A stretch of 64,000 nucleotides of DNA, from positions 806,001-870,000 of the forward strand of contig NZ_OCTN01000001.1 of NCBI RefSeq assembly GCF_900231835.1, in the 5' to 3' direction. The notes under the pieces are model-generated. The model had not been told where the DNA came from, did no database searches, and saw nothing but the letters and a program-made list of their open reading frames with translations. Positions 45,808 to 54,937 of this stretch are shown piece by piece (position 1 is the first letter of the stretch; every line of letters begins with the position of its first letter). The translations under genes were made by a program, and so were the position numbers. This stretch comes from Pontivivens marinum. Lineage in GTDB: Bacteria; Pseudomonadota; Alphaproteobacteria; Rhodobacterales; Rhodobacteraceae.

Positions 45808-45917
45808 GGACGCGTGTTCATCAGGCAGGACAGACGGAAACCGCTAACCTTTTCAGGGCAGCTTCCGAACATGACAACTTCGAACACACGGGTCAGACTA
45901 ATACGACGACGGATCAT
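45795..45917 (-). CDS. Putative 40-residue Cys-rich small protein
   Basis: A 41-codon ORF encodes a basic N terminus ('MIRRRISLTRVFEVVMFG') followed by four cysteines in 20 residues, ending 'CLMNTRPCQC'. ATG 45917 has AAGGAG with an ideal 6-base spacer. Its TGA overlaps the start of the periplasmic protein gene, a typical coupled arrangement. It could be a real small protein or a regulatory leader whose Cys codons sense something. No family is recognised. Confidence 0.6.
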   Translation of the reverse strand: MIRRRISLTRVFEVVMFGSCPEKVSGFRLSCLMNTRPCQC

Positions 45918-46006
45918 AGCGATCTCCTTTTAACTAGGACGACCCTACACTACCTGAAAGTAACTGTCCCTTCACAAGCGCGCGACAGAATACTCCTTAG
46001 CCGCGT

Positions 46007-46624
46007 ATGACTGTTCTCAAAACTGACACAATGCAGCCTTTCACCCGATTACAGCATGGCTTCCCCCCCGATCAGCGGGCGCAGGTTACGGCTATATACA
46101 TGCAGGCCTTCGGGCCGAAGCTGGGCCGGATTTTGGGCACAACGCAGCGTGCGCAGGATTTCGTGGCGGCCAGCATCGATCCGGCCTTTGCGATTACGGC
46201 TATGGACAGCGCCAGCGATCAGGTGATCGGCATTGCAGGCTATCGGACCGAGCGCGGTGGGCTGACCAACCGGTTCGGGGATGAGTTGCGCCCCCATTAC
46301 GGGCAGTTTGGCGGACTTTGGCGCGGCATCATCTTGGACATGCTGGAAACGCCAGAGACGTCAGACAAATTCCTGGTGGACGGCATTGCCATCGCGGATA
46401 GCCATCGCGGACAGGGTATCGGCACATCCCTGCTGCATGCGCTGGAACAACGGGCCGTGGATTTGGGCAAGCGTGCCGTGCGGCTGGACGTGATTGATCG
46501 TAATGACCGCGCCCGCGCGCTGTACGCCCGTCAGGGGTATCAGATCACCGGATCACATGATTTGGGGGTGCTGCAATATGCCTTCGGGTTTCGCCATGCC
46601 ACCCAAATGACCAAGATGTTGTGA
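46007..46624 (+). CDS. GNAT family N-acetyltransferase
   Basis: 205 residues. The acetyl-CoA binding motif A is 'IADSHRGQGIGTSLLHALEQRA' (about 128-149), followed by the motif B region 'RLDVIDRNDRARALYARQGYQ'. The substrate is unknown. The start is ATG 46007, with ATG 46031 possible. Monocistronic, divergent from the Cys-rich small protein. Confidence 0.85.
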   Translation: MTVLKTDTMQPFTRLQHGFPPDQRAQVTAIYMQAFGPKLGRILGTTQRAQDFVAASIDPAFAITAMDSASDQVIGIAGYRTERGGLTNRFGDELRPHYGQFGGLWRGIILDMLETPETSDKFLVDGIAIADSHRGQGIGTSLLHALEQRAVDLGKRAVRLDVIDRNDRARALYARQGYQITGSHDLGVLQYAFGFRHATQMTKML

Positions 46625-46709
46625 GGGTACAGCCATCGCCATTTCCCTTTTGCGCGCCAATGGATTATGACGCCCCTGTTTGAAAACCCTTATCAGGAGT
46701 CAAAGGGAG

Positions 46710-47732
46710 ATGGGTTATAGGATCGCCGTAGTCGGAGCCACGGGTAACGTGGGCCGCGAAATGCTCAACATCTTGTCTGAGCGCGAATTCCCCGTGGATG
46801 AGCTTGCCGTGCTAGCCAGCCGGAAAAGCCTCGGCACAGAATGCGCCTTTGGGGAGCGAACTCTCAAGACTCAGGATCTCGACACGTTCGATTTCACTGG
46901 TTGGGACATGGCGCTGTTCGCCATTGGCTCGGACGCGACGAAGAAATACGCACCAATCGCTGCCAAGGCAGGTTGTGTCGTCATCGATAACTCCTCGTTG
47001 TACCGCTACGACCCGGATGTGCCCCTGATCGTGCCTGAGGTAAACCCCGACGCAATCGAGGGTTATTCCAAGAAGAACATCATCGCGAACCCCAACTGCT
47101 CGACCGCGCAGATGGTTGTCGCGCTAAAGCCATTGCACGATCGCGCCACGATCAAGCGGGTTGTGGTCAGCACCTACCAGTCGGTTTCCGGCTCGGGCAA
47201 GGAGGCGATGGACGAGCTGTGGATGCAGACCAAGGGCATGTATGTTCCGGGGCAGGAGCGTGAGCCATCGGTTTACCCCAAGCAGATCGCCTTTAACGTG
47301 ATTCCCCATATCGATGTCTTCATGGACGATGGCTCGACCAAGGAAGAATGGAAGATGGTCGCCGAGACCAAGAAAATCATCGACAAGAGCATCAAGGTCA
47401 CAGCGACCTGCGTGCGTGTTCCTGTCTTTGTCGGTCATTCGGAATCCATCAACGTTGAGACCGAGGATTTTCTGGACGAGGACGAAGCACGCGACATCCT
47501 GCGTGAGGCGCCCGGCATCATGGTGATCGATAAGCGCGAAGATGGTGGCTACATCACACCTATCGAATGCGTTGGCGAATATGCGACCTATATCAGCCGC
47601 ATCCGTCAGGACAGCACAGTTGATAACGGCCTGAACTTCTGGTGCGTTTCGGACAACCTGCGCAAGGGTGCTGCCCTGAACGCAGTCCAGATCGCCGAGC
47701 TGCTGGGACGTCGTGTCCTGAAAAAGGGCTGA
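46710..47732 (+). CDS. asd: Aspartate-semialdehyde dehydrogenase
   Basis: A 340-residue NADPH enzyme giving aspartate semialdehyde for lysine, diaminopimelate, threonine and methionine. The NADP motif 'VVGATGNVGREM', the catalytic Cys in 'NPNCSTAQMV' and the phosphate/substrate motif 'QSVSGSGKEAMDEL' are present. The start ATG 46710 has AAAGGG just upstream. It stands alone, with a secreted hypothetical 90 bases downstream. Confidence 0.97.
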   Translation: MGYRIAVVGATGNVGREMLNILSEREFPVDELAVLASRKSLGTECAFGERTLKTQDLDTFDFTGWDMALFAIGSDATKKYAPIAAKAGCVVIDNSSLYRYDPDVPLIVPEVNPDAIEGYSKKNIIANPNCSTAQMVVALKPLHDRATIKRVVVSTYQSVSGSGKEAMDELWMQTKGMYVPGQEREPSVYPKQIAFNVIPHIDVFMDDGSTKEEWKMVAETKKIIDKSIKVTATCVRVPVFVGHSESINVETEDFLDEDEARDILREAPGIMVIDKREDGGYITPIECVGEYATYISRIRQDSTVDNGLNFWCVSDNLRKGAALNAVQIAELLGRRVLKKG

Positions 47733-47822
47733 TCCAGACCCATTTGCCGGATGCGTCCGGTTCTGCCATCCTCTGCCAGTCAGGCGGGGGATGGATGCCA
47801 CCGCCGCAGGCTGGGGGCCATT

Positions 47823-48719
47823 ATGCAAACTTACCGTATTATCAGTATGACCATGGGCATGATGCTCAGCGCCGGTACGGCCATGGCCTGTGCACCGGGG
47901 GAAGACCTGCGCGCGACGCTGGGCTTTGCCGACCTAACCGCAGCGGAACAAGACGGCTTTGCCCGCCTATTCGTGCCGGAGCAAGCCGTACTGACATCCG
48001 AAAATATCGCCATAGATGATGCCTTTGGCTTTGCCCGCTGTGATCTGGGCGGGATGGGCGACGACACTCTGATCACTTTTGCCCTGCCCGGTGTGTTTTG
48101 TGAAGAAAACTGCCTGCTATGGGCGCTGCACAGGACCGAGGAGGATGACTGGCAAATCATCCTCGCGGCCGAGGGCGCGGTGACTGTCGCGGGGTCCTAT
48201 TCCATGGGCTGGCCCGATCTGGTGGCCCATGGTGAGGGGTTCGCCGACATCGTCCACAAATTCGACGGTGCTAGTTACCACGATGAGCTGGAGGGCCTGA
48301 TCTATGGCGAGGTGTTCGACCTGCCCCAGGCAACCTCATGGCAGGCGGATGAGTTTGATTTCGTCGGTGTTGTTCCCGGATCGCCCGGTCCTGCGGGGGA
48401 GGCCGTCATCGCGTTGGAGGCTGTGGCGCAGCAATTGGACATCTCGATTGACGGGCTGGCCGCAGGACTGACCGATCTGAACGGGGATGAGATACCAGAG
48501 GTCATCGTTCAGGGTGAGGGCGCGGAATTCTGTGCCGCCGATGGATGCCGCACATGGATTGTCAGCATCACCGCCCCCAACGCCACGATTCTAGCGGATG
48601 TGACAGCACAGGGGACACCTGAAATCGCGGCAAGCACCAATGGCGCCTACCGCGATATCATTATCTGGAGCAATGCCGGTGCGCGCGTGCTGCGCCATGA
48701 CGGCAACACCTATCATTAG
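47823..48719 (+). CDS. Secreted protein of unknown function, 298 residues
   Basis: A signal peptide (residues 1-25, ending 'SAGTAMACA') precedes an acidic soluble protein. Two stretches look like separate domains: a N-terminal one with paired Cys ('CEENCLLWALHRTEEDDWQII') and a C-terminal one with a Ca-binding-like turn 'DLNGDEIPEVIVQGEG', Cys-Cys ('FCAADGCRTWIV') and beta strands to the end. The turn resembles FG-GAP/VCBS loops, but only one is seen. The 3' end overlaps the convergent carbonic anhydrase gene by four bases. Function unknown. Confidence 0.65.
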   Translation: MQTYRIISMTMGMMLSAGTAMACAPGEDLRATLGFADLTAAEQDGFARLFVPEQAVLTSENIAIDDAFGFARCDLGGMGDDTLITFALPGVFCEENCLLWALHRTEEDDWQIILAAEGAVTVAGSYSMGWPDLVAHGEGFADIVHKFDGASYHDELEGLIYGEVFDLPQATSWQADEFDFVGVVPGSPGPAGEAVIALEAVAQQLDISIDGLAAGLTDLNGDEIPEVIVQGEGAEFCAADGCRTWIVSITAPNATILADVTAQGTPEIAASTNGAYRDIIIWSNAGARVLRHDGNTYH

Positions 48720-49369
48720 ACGGAGCGGAATTCCTCAGCCGCGCCGTCATATGCATGCAGATCGCCCGATGCGATATCGGTCCACACGCCGTGCAGCGCC
48801 AATTTGCCGTCCGTCACGGCATCACTGACAAACGGGAAGGTCAGCAGGTTTTCCAGGCTGACCTTGATCCCCTCATGCCCCAATGCGCTGAGGCGTTCGC
48901 CGCGATCACCCTCGTGATCCTTGATCCGGTCATATCCCGGGACGAGGATATCCATCCAGCGACTGACGAAGCTGGTTTGCTCCTCCCAATCTGCGGGGTT
49001 CCCCTCACATTTCTCGTAACATGCCTCAACACCGCCACAGCCGGAATGGCCCATAACCACGATGTGGCTGACGCCCAGAACCGTAACCGCATATTCGATC
49101 GCGGCGGATGTGCCGTGCAGTTCGCTATCCGGCGCATAGGGCGGAACAAGGTTGGCCACGTTACGCACGAGGAAAAAGTCGCCCGGCTCACCCTCGAACA
49201 TTGCAACAGGGTCAACGCGACTGTCACAGCACGAAATGAACATTGCCCGCGGGTGCTGGCCGTGCTGCGCCAAATGCGAAAACCACTCGCGGTTGTCGTC
49301 AAACGTGGTCGCACGCCACCGCTCAAGCCGTTTTGTCAGATAGTTTGGCAAGACTTTGATACGATGCAT
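48716..49369 (-). CDS. can: Beta-class carbonic anhydrase
   Basis: A 217-residue zinc enzyme interconverting CO2 and bicarbonate. The zinc ligands are the Cys of 'SCCDSRVDP' and the His-Cys pair in 'GHSGCGGVEACYEKC'; the Asp-Arg dyad in 'CCDSRVDP' is intact. ATG 49369 ('MHRIKVLPN') is preferred; the frame begins 11 codons earlier without support. It may supply bicarbonate to carboxylases such as the methylcrotonyl-CoA carboxylase encoded in the window. Confidence 0.95.
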   Translation of the reverse strand: MHRIKVLPNYLTKRLERWRATTFDDNREWFSHLAQHGQHPRAMFISCCDSRVDPVAMFEGEPGDFFLVRNVANLVPPYAPDSELHGTSAAIEYAVTVLGVSHIVVMGHSGCGGVEACYEKCEGNPADWEEQTSFVSRWMDILVPGYDRIKDHEGDRGERLSALGHEGIKVSLENLLTFPFVSDAVTDGKLALHGVWTDIASGDLHAYDGAAEEFRSV

Positions 49370-49521
49370 TTCGTTCCCCGATATTAACTGTGAAGTCAGC
49401 ATTACAGATGCCGACGCAACGATTCAACGCATCAGCGCGTTTGCTTATCGGTGGGGCATGTTGTCCGGTCGCAATTGCAGCCAATTAACGTGCCAATAAT
49501 GGGTAAACATGGAGCTAAGTG

Positions 49522-49905
49522 ATGCAGGATCAAGTGATCCGTATCACGGCGCAGGAATCTGCGCTTGTGGATACGACGGCTGTAATGGGGTTACAGCAAA
49601 GTCTGGGCACGCTGCGATGTCAGGAAATGGTCGAGGATGCGATCTATCAGATCACGACGCGCCTCGCAAAACTGGAGCGCGCCGTGCGGGCCGATGATTT
49701 CGAGACAGCAACCAATGCCGCGCGCACGCTGATCGGACTGACCACACGGATCGGTCTGCTACGGATGAGTGTGGTTGCCTCGGATCTGTGTGAGGTGCTG
49801 GCCCTGCGCGACGAAACAGCAATCGGCGCGGTTACGGCGCGACTGGTTCGGCTGGGCGAGGATTCGCTGTTTACGCTGGTTCGTTTGGGTGGCGACGGGG
49901 TCTGA
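49522..49905 (+). CDS. HPt-like helical protein lacking the phospho-histidine
   Basis: 127 residues, predicted all-helical. The segment 'AARTLIGLTTRIGLLRMSVVASDLCEVL' (about 74-101) lines up with the HPt motif 'AHxLKGxxxxLGxxxLxxxxxxLE', but Arg replaces the phosphorylated His and Ile the following Lys. The preceding 'LERAVRADDFETATNA' also fits an HPt helix. It may bind a response-regulator receiver domain without phosphotransfer, or merely share the fold. ATG 49522 follows GGAG. It is 78 bases upstream of an M17 aminopeptidase. Confidence 0.55.
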   Translation: MQDQVIRITAQESALVDTTAVMGLQQSLGTLRCQEMVEDAIYQITTRLAKLERAVRADDFETATNAARTLIGLTTRIGLLRMSVVASDLCEVLALRDETAIGAVTARLVRLGEDSLFTLVRLGGDGV

Positions 49906-49983
49906 TCTAATCCGCGTCGGGGCGTGACACCCTGCGGTACAGTGCATAGTCTTCGCCCACCTAATGGCGGAGCGGCATTTGAG

Positions 49984-51363
49984 ATGACTTTGAAATTTGC
50001 AACCGATTCAAGCACAGCAATTGATCTGCATGTTGTGGCAAAGGGCGCGACGGATAGCGTGCCACTGACCAAGCAGCAGCGCAATTGGGTCAATGCGACC
50101 ACGTTTACAGGCGCACTGGGAACACATTGCCTGATTCCGGATGAGGATGGACAGATTACGGCCGCGTTGGTCGGGTGGGGCACTGGCTCTGCTCGGGCGC
50201 GGGGACGTATGCTGTTTGCCCAATACGCGACCCAACTGCCGGTCGGAACCTACCGCATTGCCAATACTCCTGAGGATTTCGACGCCGATGAACAGGCGCT
50301 TGGCTGGTTGTTGAGCGGATATAAGTTTGATCGCTACGTTAAGCCTAAATCGCAGGGGGCGGCGCTGATCTGCCCCGATGGGTGCGACGCCGCGCGGCTG
50401 GAAATCATCGCCCATGGCGCAACACTGGCTCAGCGGCTGATCGATACGCCTGCCTCGGATATGAACCCCGATGATCTGGAGGCTGCCATCCGCGCACTTG
50501 CCGACACGCACGGGGCCGATTTTGCAGTGACCAAGGGTGACGCCCTGCTGGACGCGAACTTCCCCATGATCCACGCCGTCGGACGCGCCGCAGCGGTTGC
50601 GCCACGGCTGCTGGACCTGCGCTGGGGTGATGAGGACGCGCCCAAGGTTACGCTGGTCGGCAAGGGGGTTTGCTTTGACACTGGCGGGTTGAACCTGAAA
50701 CCCGGTGCGTCGATGGGCCTGATGAAAAAGGACATGGGCGGCAGCGCCAACACAATCGGCCTAGCCCATATGATTATGGCGCTGAACCTGCCGGTTCGAT
50801 TGCGCCTGCTGGTGCCTGCGGTTGAAAATTCGGTATCCGGCAATTCCTTCCGCCCCGGTGACATCCTGCACAGCCGCAAAGGGCTGACCGTTGAGATTAA
50901 CAACACCGATGCTGAGGGACGTCTGGTGCTGGCCGATGCGCTGGCCCTCGCGGATGAGGAAAAGCCCGATCTGCTGCTGTGCATGGCCACGCTAACCGGT
51001 GCTGCACGGGTCGCATTGGGGCCAGACCTGCCGCCCTATTTCACCGATGATCCCGCGCTGGCCGCCATGATTGATTGCGCCGCGATTCAGGCGCACGACC
51101 CCCTGTGGCGCATGCCGTTCTGGGAGCCATATGAGCCGATGATTGAGCCCGGCATCGCCGATCTGGACAACGCACCCGCAGGTGGCATGGCAGGCGCGAT
51201 CACCGCCGCACTGTTCCTGCGGCGGTTTGTTGAAAATGCGGGTAGCTTTGCCCATTTCGATATTTTCGGCTGGACCCCTGTGGCAAAACCGGCCCGACCC
51301 AAGGGCGGAGCCAACCAAGGCATCCGCGCCCTGCTAAATGTCATCGAAAGGCGCTACCAATGA
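49984..51363 (+). CDS. M17 leucyl aminopeptidase family protein
   Basis: 459 residues. The C-terminal catalytic domain has all metal ligands: 'VGKGVCFDTGGLNLKP' (Lys, Asp), 'KKDMGG' (Asp) and 'NNTDAEGRLVLADAL' (Asp, Glu, plus the catalytic Arg). The N-terminal domain is shorter than in PepA, as in the alphaproteobacterial subgroup. The start is ATG 49984. Overlaps the following NlpC/P60 gene by four bases, which suggests a joint role in degrading peptides, possibly from peptidoglycan. Confidence 0.93.
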   Translation: MTLKFATDSSTAIDLHVVAKGATDSVPLTKQQRNWVNATTFTGALGTHCLIPDEDGQITAALVGWGTGSARARGRMLFAQYATQLPVGTYRIANTPEDFDADEQALGWLLSGYKFDRYVKPKSQGAALICPDGCDAARLEIIAHGATLAQRLIDTPASDMNPDDLEAAIRALADTHGADFAVTKGDALLDANFPMIHAVGRAAAVAPRLLDLRWGDEDAPKVTLVGKGVCFDTGGLNLKPGASMGLMKKDMGGSANTIGLAHMIMALNLPVRLRLLVPAVENSVSGNSFRPGDILHSRKGLTVEINNTDAEGRLVLADALALADEEKPDLLLCMATLTGAARVALGPDLPPYFTDDPALAAMIDCAAIQAHDPLWRMPFWEPYEPMIEPGIADLDNAPAGGMAGAITAALFLRRFVENAGSFAHFDIFGWTPVAKPARPKGGANQGIRALLNVIERRYQ

Positions 51364-52205
51364 GCTTCGATCCCCGCCTGACCCCTGCCCGCCCTGATAT
51401 AGCCGCCGCACATTTGCAGGGGCAGGTTGAGGCCGCCAAATTCGTCACTGGTCAGGACCGGATGGTCGCTACATCCACCGCGCCGATGACCGCGCAGGCG
51501 GATCCAGAGGCGGGCCTGACATCGCAGTTGCTGAGTGGCGAGATCTTCACCGTCTATGATGTTGACGACGATACCGGCCTAGCATGGGGTCAGGCGCAGC
51601 AGGACGGCTATGTCGGTTGGGTTCCGAACTTCATGCTGGAACCGGTACAGGCGCCGACCCATCACGTTACCGCCCTGATGACGCATTGCTATCCAGAGCC
51701 GGACCTGAAAACCCGCCCCTTTGACATGCTGCCAATGCTCGCCGCTGTTACCGTTGTGGGACAGGAGGGTAAGTGGCTGGAGCTGAGCACCGGTGGTTGG
51801 GTTCCCGGCCGCCATCTGTCCGAAGCCCTGCCCGGTGGCGACTGGGTTGCCATTGCGGAACTGTTCATCAACACGCCCTATCTGTGGGGCGGACGCACAC
51901 CGTCAGGAATCGATTGTTCCGGCTTGATCCAGATTGCATTGCAAGCCATCGGGCAGGAGTGCCTGCGCGACAGTGACATGCAGCAGGGCGCATTGGGTCA
52001 GCAGATCGACCCGACCGCCGGATTGCAGCGCGGTGATCTGGCCTTTTGGAAGGGGCATGTCGGCGTGTTGGTCGATGATAAAACGCTGCTGCACGCGAAT
52101 GCCTTTGCGATGGCCACCGTATTGGAGCCATTCGATCTGGCCTGCGACCGGATCAAGGCGCAGGGCGATGGGGCGCTGACTTCTATGCGACGGATCGCCC
52201 TGTAA
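51360..52205 (+). CDS. NlpC/P60 (C40) family hydrolase with SH3-like domains
   Basis: 281 residues. Two SH3b-like segments are seen (about 40-95 and 100-155, 'YDVDDDTGLAWGQAQQDGYVGWVP' and 'GKWLELSTGGWVPGRHL'). The C40 peptidase domain has the catalytic Cys in 'TPSGIDCSGLIQIAL' and the His in 'KGHVGVLVDD'. No signal peptide is seen, so a cytoplasmic role cleaving muropeptides is likely. Translationally coupled to the upstream aminopeptidase. Confidence 0.92.
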   Translation: MSFDPRLTPARPDIAAAHLQGQVEAAKFVTGQDRMVATSTAPMTAQADPEAGLTSQLLSGEIFTVYDVDDDTGLAWGQAQQDGYVGWVPNFMLEPVQAPTHHVTALMTHCYPEPDLKTRPFDMLPMLAAVTVVGQEGKWLELSTGGWVPGRHLSEALPGGDWVAIAELFINTPYLWGGRTPSGIDCSGLIQIALQAIGQECLRDSDMQQGALGQQIDPTAGLQRGDLAFWKGHVGVLVDDKTLLHANAFAMATVLEPFDLACDRIKAQGDGALTSMRRIAL

Positions 52206-52208
52206 TCT

Positions 52209-52883
52209 ATGGCGCAGGCGGATTTTTCCTTCGCGGATTTAACGCTGACAGCATTGGGCAGTGGCGCATTGTGGTGCGCGGCGCGGTCAATGTTGTGCGT
52301 ATCCGATCTACATCTGGGTAAATCGGAACGTATGGCAAGACGGGGCGGCGCATTGCTGCCGCCCTATGAAACGCTGGCCACGCTGGATCGCTTACAAGAT
52401 GAGATTGAGCGCCACGCGCCCGAAACGGTCATCTGTCTGGGCGACAGCTTCGACGATATGGCCGCGGTGCAGGCATTAGACAACACCAGCCGTACCAAGA
52501 TTTCAGCACTGATGGATGGGCGGCGTTGGGTTTGGATCGAGGGCAACCACGACCCTGCGGCCACTGATCTGGGCGGTGAAAACCTGTTCGAACTTCAGAT
52601 AGGCACCGCATGGTTTCGCCACATCGCCGATCCGAACAGCACCACGCCTGAGGTTTCAGGGCATTACCATCCGAAGGCGAGCCTGAAACTGCGCGGGCGC
52701 AGGATGACCTCCGCCTGCTTTGCGATGGATGAACACCGGCTGATCCTACCGGCCTTTGGCACCTATACTGGGGGGCTGCACGTCACCGATCCCGCGCTGC
52801 GCGGGCTGTTACAGCCCAACGCAACCGTTCGTATGACCCGTGCGCCGCAGCACGCGATCCCTATAGATGCGTTAAGCGGTTAG
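52209..52883 (+). CDS. pdeM: Ligase-associated DNA damage response endonuclease PdeM-like metallophosphoesterase
   Basis: A 224-residue calcineurin-like phosphoesterase with the full metal-binding set: '[17 protein letters not shown]', 'LGDSFDD', 'EGNHDP' and 'GHYHPK'. The 'LHLGKSE...LPPYET' opening is typical of PdeM. In other genomes PdeM sits with an Lhr-type helicase and an ATP-dependent ligase; neither is here. It starts three bases after the NlpC/P60 stop, and its end overlaps convergent folD by 12 bases. Confidence 0.85.
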   Translation: MAQADFSFADLTLTALGSGALWCAARSMLCVSDLHLGKSERMARRGGALLPPYETLATLDRLQDEIERHAPETVICLGDSFDDMAAVQALDNTSRTKISALMDGRRWVWIEGNHDPAATDLGGENLFELQIGTAWFRHIADPNSTTPEVSGHYHPKASLKLRGRRMTSACFAMDEHRLILPAFGTYTGGLHVTDPALRGLLQPNATVRMTRAPQHAIPIDALSG

Positions 52884-53759
52884 GCCCTCAGGCTCCGCCA
52901 AGCCATTCGCACGGCAACAGGCCGTCACGGTATTGGCCAACAGGCAGGCAATCGTCATTGGGCCAACGCCACCGGGGACCGGCGTGATTGCGCCCGCGAC
53001 CTGCGACGCACTGGCGAAATCAACATCACCGACCAGGCGCGTCTTCTCACCATTTGGAACGCGGTTGATGCCTACGTCGATGACGGTCGCGCCGGGCTTG
53101 ATCCAATCGGCGCTCACCATTTCGGCGCGGCCAACAGCGGCGACCACGATATCGGCGGTGCGGCACAGCGCCTCGATATCCTTGGTCCGACTATGGGCAA
53201 TCGTAACCGTTGCACTGTCGCGCAGCAGCAATTGCGCCATCGGCTTACCCACAATGTTTGAGCGCCCGACAACCACAGCATTCAGACCGGAAAGCGAGCC
53301 CAGCTTGTCGCGCAGCATCATCAAACAGCCCAGCGGCGTGCAGGGGACCATTGCCTTTTGCCCTGTCGCCAGCAGGCCCACATTCGAGATATGGAATCCA
53401 TCCACATCCTTGGCCGGATCAATCGCGGCCAGCACCTTATCCGCGTTGATATGATCGGGGACGGGCAGTTGGCACAGGATACCGTGCACGGCAGGGTCGG
53501 CGTTCAGCTTTTCAATCAGCGCCAGCAGGTCCTCCTCGGATGTGGAGGCGTCCAGCTTATGCTCGAACGAGGCCATGCCGACCTCAAGGGTTTGCTTGCC
53601 CTTGTTGCGCACGTAAACTTGGCTCGCCGGATCCTCACCCACCAGAACGACGGCCAGACCGGGCGTGATGCCCTGCTCCTTTAACCGTGCGACATGCTCG
53701 CCCACTTTTCCCCGAACTGTGGCCGCAAAGGCCTTTCCGTCGATAATGTCAGCTGTCAT
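52872..53759 (-). CDS. folD: Bifunctional methylenetetrahydrofolate dehydrogenase/methenyltetrahydrofolate cyclohydrolase
   Basis: A 295-residue enzyme linking 5,10-methylene- and 10-formyl-tetrahydrofolate. The catalytic Lys region '[14 protein letters not shown]', '[27 protein letters not shown]' and the NADP motif '[18 protein letters not shown]' are clear; it ends '[17 protein letters not shown]...'. ATG 53759 has AGGAG upstream. The glycine cleavage system of this genome produces its substrate. Confidence 0.97.
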   Translation of the reverse strand: MTADIIDGKAFAATVRGKVGEHVARLKEQGITPGLAVVLVGEDPASQVYVRNKGKQTLEVGMASFEHKLDASTSEEDLLALIEKLNADPAVHGILCQLPVPDHINADKVLAAIDPAKDVDGFHISNVGLLATGQKAMVPCTPLGCLMMLRDKLGSLSGLNAVVVGRSNIVGKPMAQLLLRDSATVTIAHSRTKDIEALCRTADIVVAAVGRAEMVSADWIKPGATVIDVGINRVPNGEKTRLVGDVDFASASQVAGAITPVPGGVGPMTIACLLANTVTACCRANGLAEPEGLTA

Positions 53760-53779
53760 GTCGCTCTCCTCGGTTTGGT

Positions 53780-54073
53780 TTAGTCGCCCAGAACGCGCTG
53801 TTCCCGCGCAATGGACCACTCAATAACAGTGCGCCAGATATCCTCGGCCAGCGCGGGGTCTAACCCCTGCTGTGTGGCCAGATGGCGAACATTGGAAACG
53901 ACCTGTTCCACACGATTATCAATGCGCGCGGGCAGGTTTTCGGCAGGCTTTAGCTGAATCGCACGGTCGATAAAGCTGGCACGGCGCGTCAGCAGGGCGA
54001 TCAGCTCCCGATCAAGCGCGTCGATCCCCAGCCGAAGTTCAGCCATCGAGTTGCAATCCGTCGGGTGCGTCAC
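53780..54073 (-). CDS. Chorismate mutase, AroQ class
   Basis: 97 residues, all-helical. '[29 protein letters not shown]' holds the active-site Arg/Asp positions of the first helix, and '[15 protein letters not shown]' is the C-terminal helix. It converts chorismate to prephenate for Phe and Tyr synthesis; it is free-standing, not fused to prephenate dehydratase. A GTG start at 54073 is chosen because AGGAGG lies seven bases upstream; an ATG at 54118 has no such site. folD follows after 20 bases. Confidence 0.88.
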   Translation of the reverse strand: MTHPTDCNSMAELRLGIDALDRELIALLTRRASFIDRAIQLKPAENLPARIDNRVEQVVSNVRHLATQQGLDPALAEDIWRTVIEWSIAREQRVLGD

Positions 54074-54334
54074 GTGCGATCCTCCTGTTTGGGCCATGTC
54101 CTGCCCCGCAGGCGCCAAGCCGTCAACCTGCGATACCGGTCAAACTGTCGCGCAGGGCGCGTGATCGCAGTGTTTATCCCGTTAGCCATGTCCGTGACCC
54201 GCGTCAGAAGTGTTCGCTATGTTCTGTCTGCACATCATCGCCCTCGCAAGGATGCAGAGCGCGGTTCTGCCATGAATCGGCAATTTCGGGGGTACGATCC
54301 GGTCACCACGCCGCCTATGCGAAACTACGGCCTC

Positions 54335-54934
54335 TTAAAGGGGCAATTGCCCTGTGGCGTGGCTGTAGATCCGCTGTGGCGGGATATGCAGCCGAACGAT
54401 GTCGCCCAATGCGATCAGGCCCTCCGCCTCAACCCATGCGGTGATGCCGCGACGTCCCTTGGCTGCGGCCTTGTACCCCTTACCATGGCCGGGTTTATGA
54501 CCCTCGATCTCCTTTGCGGGCCAGATGCAGGGGGCGTTTTCCATATCCACGCAGAGGCTGGCACCGCGCTGAAAAATCAGGCGCGAGGCTGGGGGGATCT
54601 GCGTCAGATCTGGAATGCCCGACAGGATGATATTAGCGCCGACCCATTCGGGGGGCAGCTCCTGCAAATCCAGCTTGTCCGCTGTGGCCTGCAATTCCTG
54701 TTGCGACAGGATCGAGATTTGCCGCGTGTTGCGGATCGGCGTGCCCACGGCGTATTGCGACGAAACACGCGAGCAGCTTTCGCGGATCAGGCCCGAATGG
54801 TATTCCCCGACCAGCCCCGAAAATTCCGCCTCCACCCGCTGCACCGGATCCGAGGACAGTTTCACGCGGCGGTTGGCGACGAGGCCCAGCCACACCACCT
54901 CACCGGTGATTTCGGTCGGCATCAGAACGGGCAT
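54335..54934 (-). CDS. MOSC domain-containing protein
   Basis: 199 residues matching the stand-alone MOSC beta-barrel fold of molybdenum-cofactor sulfurase C-terminal domains: 'GEYHSGLIRESCSR', 'ISILSQQEL', 'VGANIILSGIPDLTQIPPASRLIF' and the conserved Cys in 'MENAPCIWPAKEIE'. It may carry sulfur to a metal centre or act on N-hydroxylated substrates. Three bases after the Tam-like gene; a 261-base gap with nothing recognisable separates it from the chorismate mutase gene. Confidence 0.88.
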   Translation of the reverse strand: MPVLMPTEITGEVVWLGLVANRRVKLSSDPVQRVEAEFSGLVGEYHSGLIRESCSRVSSQYAVGTPIRNTRQISILSQQELQATADKLDLQELPPEWVGANIILSGIPDLTQIPPASRLIFQRGASLCVDMENAPCIWPAKEIEGHKPGHGKGYKAAAKGRRGITAWVEAEGLIALGDIVRLHIPPQRIYSHATGQLPL

Positions 54935-54937
54935 GAC

